A DNA stretch of 5,783 nucleotides from Burkholderiaceae bacterium (GTDB lineage: Bacteria > Pseudomonadota > Gammaproteobacteria > Burkholderiales > Burkholderiaceae_E), in contig JALQWJ010000057.1 in NCBI GenBank assembly GCA_023258775.1, forward strand, positions 2,607-8,389, written 5' to 3'. Shown here piece by piece: positions 1-4,773 of this stretch; positions within the stretch are counted from its first letter, which is position 1, and every line of letters begins with the position of its first letter. Position numbers and translations under genes: made by a program. The notes under the pieces were generated by a model. The model saw only the letters and a program-made list of their open reading frames with translations. It searched no databases and was not told the origin of the DNA.

Positions 1-422
1 CGTTGTGAATCGAAACGTCCGTCGCCCATGTGCATCTTTTCAAGTGTGGTGTAAACGCGGCTTGTTGACGCAATCAAGCAGGTCTTATCAGGCGTAACGA
101 AGCCGCGCTCCATCATACGTGCGGCTTCAAGCAACTCGCTTGCGACCACCACATCCACTTGGGCAGGCATTGGAGATAATGCAAACACGGGCTGGAGCGA
201 TTTTGTTGGCTGCGTAAGAAATTCGATGTAGTAACTCGTAGCACCAGTTCTTTGTGCCACGCCCGGAACCGACGTGGCCTGAACTGCCAAACCTGCTTGC
301 TGAGCACAGCTAACCAGCCAATTTGCCAACACACCACCGCCCTCCCCGCCCAGGGCTGCGACCAAAATTGACCGCAGTGCTTGCTCAGGCTTAGGGCTGT
401 CGTGCCTACCGCGCTGCGCCAT
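1..422 (-). CDS. iorB: Indolepyruvate oxidoreductase subunit beta, partial (C-terminal part beyond left edge)
   Basis: Beta subunit of the arylpyruvate ferredoxin oxidoreductase; with IorA it converts indolepyruvate-type 2-oxoacids and CoA to aryl-acetyl-CoA, CO2 and reduced ferredoxin in the cytoplasm. I translated it by hand from ATG at 422-420: 140 codons are visible, with no stop before the edge. The start MAQRGRHDSP is followed by a glycine-rich loop AALGGEGGGVLANW (about residues 22-35) and SVPGVAQRTGATSYYIEF (about 51-68), the signature of the pyruvate:ferredoxin oxidoreductase gamma domain. The later stretch TPDKTCLIASTSRVYTTLEK (110-129) and MGDGRFD resemble the long beta-subunit form of about 500 residues with an extra C-terminal domain (DUF6537), rather than the short form of about 200 residues; that is from memory of the family. 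The ATG overlaps the iorA stop by one base (TGATG), and AGAGGG (432-427) serves as ribosome binding site, so translational coupling with iorA is likely. Other reading frames here are shadows. Confidence 0.9.
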   Translation of the reverse strand, partial: MAQRGRHDSPKPEQALRSILVAALGGEGGGVLANWLVSCAQQAGLAVQATSVPGVAQRTGATSYYIEFLTQPTKSLQPVFALSPMPAQVDVVVASELLEAARMMERGFVTPDKTCLIASTSRVYTTLEKMHMGDGRFDSQ

Positions 423-2569
423 CACGCCCTCTGCAATCCATCGATAAACCATCGGTTGATACGATCACAAAGACGATCCCACCAAGTCGGATTTTGGATA
501 ATTTCAATTTGATGAAATGAGGGGCACAACACCGCTGCATCGGTGACCTCACCACATAAGCCACATCCCACGCAGGCGTTGGTCACATGCGCCACGGGAT
601 GGATTTTGAGCGGATCACGCGAAGCTTTCACCGTCAAAGTCGGACAACCCGACAAGCGGATGCAGGAGTGGTCACCGGTACATGTTTCGTCATCGATACC
701 ATACCTGATGCGTAAGGTGCGCAAGCCTTGAGCGAGTTGCCTGGCACGCAAGGGTCGCAAGCGGCGTTGTCGCTCCAGCTGGCACTCCCCCTCGGCCACA
801 ATAACTTTGAGTCCTTTGTAGGATGATGTGATCGCTTCCAGCAAAACATCACGAACACTTGACACCTGATAATTGTGCACCGTGCGCAGCCATTTGAGCC
901 CCATACCCTGCAAGGTGCGCTCGATTGTCATCTCGCTTCCAGTAGCGCTACCTCCTTGAGCAACGCGTTTGGCCTCCGAGACCGGCGTAGAGACCGTTTC
1001 CTGCGTGCCTGTTGCCGAGGTGTAACCGTTTTTCATAATGACTAAAACACCGTCACCACGATTCAGTAGGGCTGATGACACGCCAGACAAAAGGCCGTTA
1101 TGCCAGAAACCTCCGTCTCCCATGATGGCCACCGGCCTTTGGGAGGAAAAGTTCTTAACCGCGGCGCTTGAGGCCATGCTCATACCGTAACCCAAAATCG
1201 ATTGACCAAAAGAAAAAGGCTCAAAGGTAGCAAAGGAATGACAACCTATGTCCGCTGAGATATGAAGCTTTCCCACTTGCCGCTCAACTAACTTAAGCGC
1301 AGCAAACACGGGGCGCTCGGGGCAGCCGGTGCAAAAATTAGGTGGCCTTGGCGGCACGCTACCGCCCAATACATCAATCGCCTGCTGACGAACGCGAGCA
1401 AGGGTTTGCTCAACAGCCCGTGGCTGTGGACCCAGCAACTGCGGGGCGTGCTCGGACAAGAAACTGACAAGGCCCCTAACCATTAATTCAGCGCTGTATT
1501 CCCCGCCCATGCTCAAGTGGCTTTTCCCTGCCAAGTGTGTTCGGCTACCCGTGCGATACAAATGGGTCGCGATGTCCTTTTCGATAAACTCCGGCTGCCC
1601 TTCCTCAAGCACCAACACGGCGACTTTCGTTTGGCAAAAGCGAGTGATTTGCTCTGGCACCAAGGGATAGACCACATTAAGCACAAGCAAAGGAATTTGG
1701 CTTTGTCCTCCGGCGTCTGCCAGTGCGAGCTGTTGGAGCGCCCGAATCAGCGTGTTGTATAGGCCACCCTGAACCACAAGACCCAAGCTCGAATATGAAC
1801 CTTCAAAGCACTCGTTGAGGCCTGCTGCCTCGATGTATCGACGAGCGGCCGGCATCCGCACCTCGTACTTGAGCTTTTCTTGCTTAAACGTTGCGGGCGG
1901 GTGAGCCAAACGGTCATAACTAAAACTGCTAGCCGTCGATTGCAAATGAACACTCGAAATTTCAGGCGCGCGATTATCCTTAGCGATGAAGCTTCCTTGC
2001 AAATGGCAAGTGCGGATACGCAAGCTCATCATGACTGGTGTATTTGAGGCCTCGGACAACTCAAAGGCTTGTTCAACCATCTGAACAATCGTTGGCAAGT
2101 TGGGACGTGGATCGATGAGCCAGATCGCAGACTTCATTGCAAAAGCATGAGTCCGCTCCTGAATCACGCTGGCGCCTTCGCCATAGTCCTCACCAACGAC
2201 AATCAGGGCCCCACCCATCACGCCTGGCGAAGCCAGGTTCGACAGTGCATCTGAAGCCACATTGGTGCCAACAACCGACTTCCAGGTTACTGCACCTCGA
2301 ACGGGATACATAATCGAAGCAGCCAACATTGCTGCTGCAGACGATTCATTGGTGCAGGCTTCAACATGCACGCCCAACGTACTCAAATAGGGTCTGGCTT
2401 GCACCATCACATCAAGCAGGTGAGAAATAGGAGACCCCTGGTAACCCCCAACATAAGTGACGCCTGATTGCAATAAGGCTTTTGTAACAGCCAGTATGCC
2501 TTCACCATTGAAAGTCTCACCTGCTGCCAATTGCAGCGCTTTTACTTCTTCGTGAAATGAAACTTCCAA
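422..2569 (-). CDS. iorA: Indolepyruvate ferredoxin oxidoreductase subunit alpha (TPP- and Fe-S-binding)
   Basis: Catalytic subunit of the CoA-dependent oxidative decarboxylation of arylpyruvates from aromatic amino acid transamination; electrons go to ferredoxin. Start taken as TTG at 2569 (715 aa), because GGAGAG lies 6 nt before it and the sequence turns family-like from there; a TTG at 2611 (729 aa) is the longer option, with an in-frame TAA at 2635-2633. Using 715-aa numbering: the N-terminal pyrimidine-binding domain of the TPP enzyme carries GGYQGSPISHLLD (about 41-53); FCTGCPERP (412-420) is the family hallmark; the TPP/Mg site is GDGGFWHNG (from 484) with N514 in KNGYTSATG; the C-terminal ferredoxin domain (about 625-700) has C630-x5-C636-x5-C642-P and C666-x2-C669-x2-C672-x9-C682-P. 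The second Cys of the first cluster motif is Asp633. Length fits the alpha family. It is the first gene of an iorA-iorB unit, divergent from the DUF3237 gene. Function of the family is sure; exact substrate range is inferred. Confidence 0.93.
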   Translation of the reverse strand: MEVSFHEEVKALQLAAGETFNGEGILAVTKALLQSGVTYVGGYQGSPISHLLDVMVQARPYLSTLGVHVEACTNESSAAAMLAASIMYPVRGAVTWKSVVGTNVASDALSNLASPGVMGGALIVVGEDYGEGASVIQERTHAFAMKSAIWLIDPRPNLPTIVQMVEQAFELSEASNTPVMMSLRIRTCHLQGSFIAKDNRAPEISSVHLQSTASSFSYDRLAHPPATFKQEKLKYEVRMPAARRYIEAAGLNECFEGSYSSLGLVVQGGLYNTLIRALQQLALADAGGQSQIPLLVLNVVYPLVPEQITRFCQTKVAVLVLEEGQPEFIEKDIATHLYRTGSRTHLAGKSHLSMGGEYSAELMVRGLVSFLSEHAPQLLGPQPRAVEQTLARVRQQAIDVLGGSVPPRPPNFCTGCPERPVFAALKLVERQVGKLHISADIGCHSFATFEPFSFGQSILGYGMSMASSAAVKNFSSQRPVAIMGDGGFWHNGLLSGVSSALLNRGDGVLVIMKNGYTSATGTQETVSTPVSEAKRVAQGGSATGSEMTIERTLQGMGLKWLRTVHNYQVSSVRDVLLEAITSSYKGLKVIVAEGECQLERQRRLRPLRARQLAQGLRTLRIRYGIDDETCTGDHSCIRLSGCPTLTVKASRDPLKIHPVAHVTNACVGCGLCGEVTDAAVLCPSFHQIEIIQNPTWWDRLCDRINRWFIDGLQRA

Positions 2570-2575
2570 GGCAAT

Positions 2576-2581
2576 CTCTCC
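2576..2581 (-). promoter_or_regulatory. Ribosome binding site GGAGAG that decides the iorA TTG start
   Basis: On the minus strand GGAGAG is followed by ATTGCC and then TTG (2569-2567). The 6-nt spacing is near ideal, whereas the upstream in-frame TTG at 2611 has only a weak GGA before it. No in-frame ATG or GTG lies near the start of the conserved region, so a TTG start is likely either way. Confidence 0.55.
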
Positions 2582-2646
2582 ATGTAAACCAGCATTCGGC
2601 GACAGGTTCAACTGAAAATCCAGGCCAACACCTTACCCGCTAGCCT

Positions 2647-2669
2647 TTCGGAATTTATCTCGCTCCGAA
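2647..2669. promoter_or_regulatory. Operator-like dyad TTCGGA-N11-TCCGAA on the iorA side
   Basis: A perfect 6-bp inverted repeat with half-site centres 17 bp apart sits 78-100 bp upstream of the preferred iorA start. It overlaps the best -10-like box for iorA (2657-2652). Either a dimeric regulator binding site or a weak leader hairpin would fit. It lacks a T tract, so it is not a terminator. Confidence 0.3.
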
Positions 2670-2680
2670 GCCACAAGCAA
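2652..2680 (-). promoter_or_regulatory. Weak candidate promoter for iorAB
   Basis: Reading the minus strand, TTGCTT (2680-2675, 3/6 to the -35 consensus) is followed after 17 bp by TAAATT (2657-2652, 4/6 to the -10 consensus). The -35-like box lies in the left arm of the large inverted repeat, and the -10-like box overlaps the smaller dyad. The match is weak on its own, which would fit a promoter needing an activator. Position, not score, is the main support. Confidence 0.25.
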
Positions 2681-2733
2681 ATGAATGTTTAGAATTTGAC
2701 AGAATCGATTTGTTCGACGTCATTTGCTTTTGG
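2671..2733. repeat. 14-bp imperfect inverted repeat centred in the iorA/DUF3237 divergent region
   Basis: The left arm CCACAAGCAAATGA (2671-2684) and right arm TCATTTGCTTTTGG (2720-2733) pair at 13 of 14 positions; the only mismatch is 2674 against 2730. The innermost 10 bp pair perfectly. The centre is at 2702, between the two divergent genes, and an 8-bp palindrome AATCGATT (2703-2710) lies close by. Each arm carries a TTGCTT on the strand of the gene it faces, near where a -35 box would sit. The most natural reading is a pair of mirrored regulator half-sites that control both genes. Confidence 0.6.
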
Positions 2734-2749
2734 GTCATACCCATATAAA
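2724..2749 (+). promoter_or_regulatory. Weak candidate promoter for the DUF3237 gene
   Basis: TATAAA (2744-2749) matches the -10 consensus at 5 of 6 bases and lies 33 bp before the chosen start codon. The only -35-like candidate is TTGCTT (2724-2729) in the right arm of the inverted repeat, with a 14-bp gap that is too short for standard sigma-70 spacing; CATTTG (2721-2726) gives 17 bp but matches poorly. A promoter dependent on an activator is possible. Confidence 0.28.
2731..2743. promoter_or_regulatory. Operator-like palindrome TGGGT-CAT-ACCCA
   Basis: A perfect 5-bp inverted repeat around a 3-bp centre ends directly before the TATAAA box and shares its first three bases with the right arm of the larger inverted repeat. 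A repressor or regulator bound here would cover the -10/-35 gap of the DUF3237 promoter. The regulator is unknown; no regulatory gene is present in the window. Confidence 0.35.
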
Positions 2750-2782
2750 CACTGCGATCGAAAAATAGGGAAGGATCCGATC

Positions 2783-3250
2783 ATGACACTAGCGCCACCC
2801 GAACTTGAGCATGTATGCGATTTAGCGGTGAGCATCTCTGTGCCTGTTGAAATAGGCTTAACACCTGCAGGTGTTCGCAGAATCATACCGATCACCGGTG
2901 GCAGGGTTTCTGGCCCTCGTTTGCAAGGAAAAATTCTCGATTGCGGCGCTGACTTTCAGCTCATCCTTGGTGAAGGGACGCAAGCCCATCTTGACGCCCG
3001 CTACGTTATCGAGGCTACCGATGGTGCCTTGATTTTTGTACAAAACAGGGCGCTGAGATTCACTTCGCTTGAGAATTCGCAGCGCATCATTCGCGCTGAA
3101 CCCGTCGATCCTTCAGAAGTGTATTTTCGCTGCCAGCCGCGCTTGGAGAGCGCCTCACCGGCTTGGCGTTGGTTACACGAAAGCCAGTTCATCGGCACTG
3201 GTCGCCGCGCAACCGATGGCGTTTTCCTGAGTTTCTATCGTGTTATGTGA
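2783..3250 (+). CDS. DUF3237 (UPF0311-type) protein, small beta-barrel, function unknown
   Basis: 155 aa from ATG 2783, which has AAGGA (2771-2775) at 7-nt spacing. The frame stays open upstream to a TTG at 2696, but those 29 extra residues do not look like the family and would run over the promoter region. Family signature: VEIGLTPAGVRRIIPITGGR (22-41), then VSGPRLQGKILDCGADFQ (about 42-59), the LDARY-x5-DGALIFVQN block (70-88), YFRCQPRLE (114-122), W-x-WLHESQFIGTGRR (128-142) and the ending VFLSFYRVM. The usual DUF3237 length is about 150 aa, so it is full length. There is no signal peptide or membrane segment. Members form a small beta barrel and are often found near catabolic genes; no reaction can be assigned. 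It diverges from iorAB over a symmetric control region, suggesting shared regulation with arylpyruvate metabolism (inference). The Prx-like gene follows after 95 bp. Confidence 0.88.
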   Translation: MTLAPPELEHVCDLAVSISVPVEIGLTPAGVRRIIPITGGRVSGPRLQGKILDCGADFQLILGEGTQAHLDARYVIEATDGALIFVQNRALRFTSLENSQRIIRAEPVDPSEVYFRCQPRLESASPAWRWLHESQFIGTGRRATDGVFLSFYRVM

Positions 3251-3332
3251 GCCGGTCAAATTTCGATAAATCAGCATCGAACATCATGAAAGTCTAGCAA
3301 TCGCTGGTACGCTCAACAACGCGATCAATGAT

Positions 3333-3338
3333 AGGGAG
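3333..3338 (+). promoter_or_regulatory. Ribosome binding site AGGGAG choosing ATG 3346 for the Prx-like gene
   Basis: AGGGAG lies 7 nt before ATG 3346. The earlier in-frame ATG at 3328 would place this site inside the coding sequence and has no such site upstream, so the shorter start is preferred. Confidence 0.6.
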
Positions 3339-3345
3339 TCATCAT

Positions 3346-3894
3346 ATGCAGATCAAGGCATTAACACCCAGAAAAGCTGTACCAAGTTTAAATGTTTCTG
3401 TGCTCGGAGGCAGCCAATTTGATAGCGCATTCCAGGATGCCGAGAAGTTCACCCTCGTGGTTTTTTATCGAGGCTTACATTGCCCAATATGCATCAAATA
3501 TTTAATCGAACTTGAGGAGCTGGTTCCTGCCTTTAACAGCCGTGGTGTTCAGGTGCTTGCAATAAGCAGCGATAGCGCCGAGCGCGCCGCCCAGATGGCA
3601 GAAAAAATTAAGGCAAATCACCTCAAGATTGGCTATGGTCTAAACCTTGCAACTGCGCGTGAATGGGGTCTTTACATCAGCGCCTCCCGCGGCAAAACAT
3701 CCCTAGGCATTGAAGAGCCAGCGCTATTTAGTGAACCCGGTGTGTATATCATTCGCGCCGATGGCAATTTGTATTACGGTTCGACACAGACGATGCCATT
3801 TGCGCGGCCCTCGTTCAAAGATTTGCTAGGCGCAATTGACTTCGCGATTGCCAAAGACTACCCAGCACGCGGCGAATACATGGGCGAACTTTAA
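3346..3894 (+). CDS. Peroxiredoxin-like (AhpC/TSA, thioredoxin-fold) protein with CPIC motif
   Basis: 182 aa from ATG 3346. Family features: a thioredoxin-fold beta strand LVVFYRGLHCPICIKYLIEL (37-56) ending in a C46-P-I-C49 redox pair, then LEELVPAFNSRGVQVLAISSD with the alternating pattern of AhpC/TSA proteins, IGYGLNLATAREWGLYIS, EEPALFSEPGVYIIRADG (about 119-136) and QTMPFARPSFKDLL. It ends in DYPARGEYMGEL. No signal peptide, so probably cytoplasmic. Expected role: thiol-dependent peroxide reduction or disulfide exchange. Aligning C49 with the peroxidatic Cys of classical peroxiredoxins (PxxxTxxC), the Pro becomes R42 and the Thr becomes C46, so this belongs to the divergent 'peroxiredoxin-like' branch and its peroxidase activity is uncertain. 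It lies 95 bp after the DUF3237 gene and 86 bp before the HAD gene, all codirectional. Family call firm; substrate unknown. Confidence 0.88.
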   Translation: MQIKALTPRKAVPSLNVSVLGGSQFDSAFQDAEKFTLVVFYRGLHCPICIKYLIELEELVPAFNSRGVQVLAISSDSAERAAQMAEKIKANHLKIGYGLNLATAREWGLYISASRGKTSLGIEEPALFSEPGVYIIRADGNLYYGSTQTMPFARPSFKDLLGAIDFAIAKDYPARGEYMGEL

Positions 3895-3899
3895 GTTCG
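3885..3899. repeat. Perfect 15-bp palindrome across the stop codon of the Prx-like gene
   Basis: CGAACTT-T-AAGTTCG is a 7-bp perfect inverted repeat around one base and contains the TAA stop (3892-3894). In RNA it could fold as a 6-bp stem with a 3-nt loop. No T tract follows, so it is not a standard intrinsic terminator. An mRNA 3'-end stabiliser, a protein site or chance are all possible. Confidence 0.3.
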
Positions 3900-3911
3900 G
3901 TGACCAATCGA

Positions 3912-3956
3912 ATGCGCCTTAAACCTGACAATCACTTAGAAGAAGCCTAAGCGCAT
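3912..3956 (+). promoter_or_regulatory. Potential structured leader of the HAD gene (two exclusive hairpins)
   Basis: ATGCGC-C-TTA (3912-3921) pairs with TAAGCGCAT (3948-3956) as a 9-bp stem with one bulged C. A second, mutually exclusive hairpin uses CTTAG (3935-3939) with CTAAG (3947-3951). Both sit 25-70 nt before the HAD start codon. Competing stems in a leader are typical of conditional expression, but no known riboswitch fold is recognised. Confidence 0.3.
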
Positions 3957-3980
3957 GAAGTATTCCAACGAGGTTTAATG

Positions 3981-4676
3981 ATGAAGTATAAAGCGATTGC
4001 ATTCGATACAGGTGGTACCGTACTCGATTGGCATACAAGTCTTTTTCATGACGTTATGAACGTTGAATCATGGAAAGTACTTGAGTTTGACCGTCACGAT
4101 TTTGTTAACACATGGCGTCGAAACACCATGAAAGGTATCGTAGGCCAGATGAAACCTAGTTTTCATATGGATGACGTCCACTGGCAAACGCTTCAAGCAA
4201 CCATCGCTAGCTATAAGCTGCCCGATCTAAGTCCGGAGGCTGCCGATCAGCTCTGGCGTGGGTGGCACCGGTTACGCGCTTGGGAGGATTTTCCAGCAGC
4301 ACTGAAATTAATGCGCGAGCAACAACCGGTGATTTCATTCACGATGTTGCCATGCTCGCTCGTAATCGATGTGTCGCGTCTGAACGGTATTGTTTGGGAC
4401 GGTATCATTTCCTGCCAGATGATTGGTGTGTACAAACCCCATCCAGAGGCCTATCAAACGGCTGCAGCCTGGCTCGGCCTGAAGCCCGAGGAGATCTTGA
4501 TGGTGGCCTGCCACAACTTCGATTTGAATGCGGCTCAAGACGTAGGCTTCAAGACAGCCTTTGTACGTCGACCCGATGAATGGGGCCCGGCGGGCCCACC
4601 TGATCCCCTGCCAAACCGCGCCTACGATCATATCGTTGATCGTTTCGACGAGCTTGCAAGCCTAATACTGGATTAA
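3981..4676 (+). CDS. HAD-superfamily hydrolase, haloacid dehalogenase type II-like
   Basis: 231 aa from the second of two tandem ATGs (3978, 3981); GAGG (3970-3973) is 7 nt before 3981 but only 4 nt before 3978. Order of HAD motifs: motif I AFDTGGTVLDW with nucleophile D9 and T13; a WR pair W45-R46; motif II around S119 (VISFT); motif III K152 in GVYKPHPEAY (149-158); motif IV MVACHNFDL with D181; then RRPDEWGP. The second acidic residue of the phosphatase motif DxD is Gly11, as expected of dehalogenase-like rather than phosphatase-like members. Compared with L-2-haloacid dehalogenase (residues Asp10, Thr14, Arg41, Ser118, Asn119, Lys151, Tyr157, Ser175, Asn177, Asp180), D9, T13, R46, S119, K152, Y158 and D181 are kept, but the positions of Asn119, Ser175 and Asn177 read Phe120, Ala176 and His178. 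So it is a cytosolic hydrolase of this fold, with the substrate unproved. Confidence 0.87.
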   Translation: MKYKAIAFDTGGTVLDWHTSLFHDVMNVESWKVLEFDRHDFVNTWRRNTMKGIVGQMKPSFHMDDVHWQTLQATIASYKLPDLSPEAADQLWRGWHRLRAWEDFPAALKLMREQQPVISFTMLPCSLVIDVSRLNGIVWDGIISCQMIGVYKPHPEAYQTAAAWLGLKPEEILMVACHNFDLNAAQDVGFKTAFVRRPDEWGPAGPPDPLPNRAYDHIVDRFDELASLILD

Positions 4677-4685
4677 AGCTACAAA

Positions 4686-4715
4686 TTGAGCGAACTGAAG
4701 GACTCGCTTTTTAAT
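4686..4715 (+). promoter_or_regulatory. Candidate promoter for the SRAP gene
   Basis: TTGAGC (4686-4691, 4/6) and TTTAAT (4710-4715, 5/6) are 18 bp apart, giving an expected transcript start about 50 nt before the SRAP ATG. It physically overlaps the terminator-like hairpin, so this DNA may end the HAD transcript and start the next. No clear LexA box (CTGT-N8-ACAG) is seen. Confidence 0.33.
4688..4712 (+). terminator. Weak intrinsic terminator after the HAD gene
   Basis: AGCGA (4689-4693) pairs with TCGCT (4704-4708), extended by a G-U pair (4688 with 4709), around a 10-nt loop, and a run of T to 4712 follows. The stem is short, so termination would be partial at best. It starts 12 bp after the TAA stop at 4674-4676. 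Confidence 0.35.
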
Positions 4716-4773
4716 CGCCTAAGCCGGCGTGTTTACTTTAGGTTGACGATACCCATGGCACAAGGTCTTCCCC

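Noticed and set aside
113..337. Minus-strand frame of 74 codons at the left edge
   Set aside because: It is out of frame with the iorB translation from 422, which shows clear family motifs; this is a shadow.
1517..1762. Plus-strand frame of 81 codons within iorA, and several similar frames between 543 and 2254
   Set aside because: All lie inside iorA, have no recognisable motifs, and iorA is conserved throughout its length.
2696..2701. Perfect -35 hexamer TTGACA
   Set aside because: No acceptable -10 box lies 15-19 bp downstream; it sits between the dyad arms and is probably chance, though an activator site cannot be excluded.
2696..2782. N-terminal extension of the DUF3237 protein from TTG 2696
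   Set aside because: No ribosome binding site, residues do not resemble the family, and it would cover the promoter and dyads; ATG 2783 has AAGGA at good spacing.
3262..3281. Inverted repeat TTCGAT-N8-ATCGAA after the DUF3237 gene as terminator
   Set aside because: The stem is short, with no following T tract. I see nothing else firm in the 95-bp gap at 3251-3345.
4262..4631. Frames of about 100 codons on both strands inside the HAD gene
   Set aside because: The HAD motifs II-IV in the main frame occupy the same DNA; the others show no family features.
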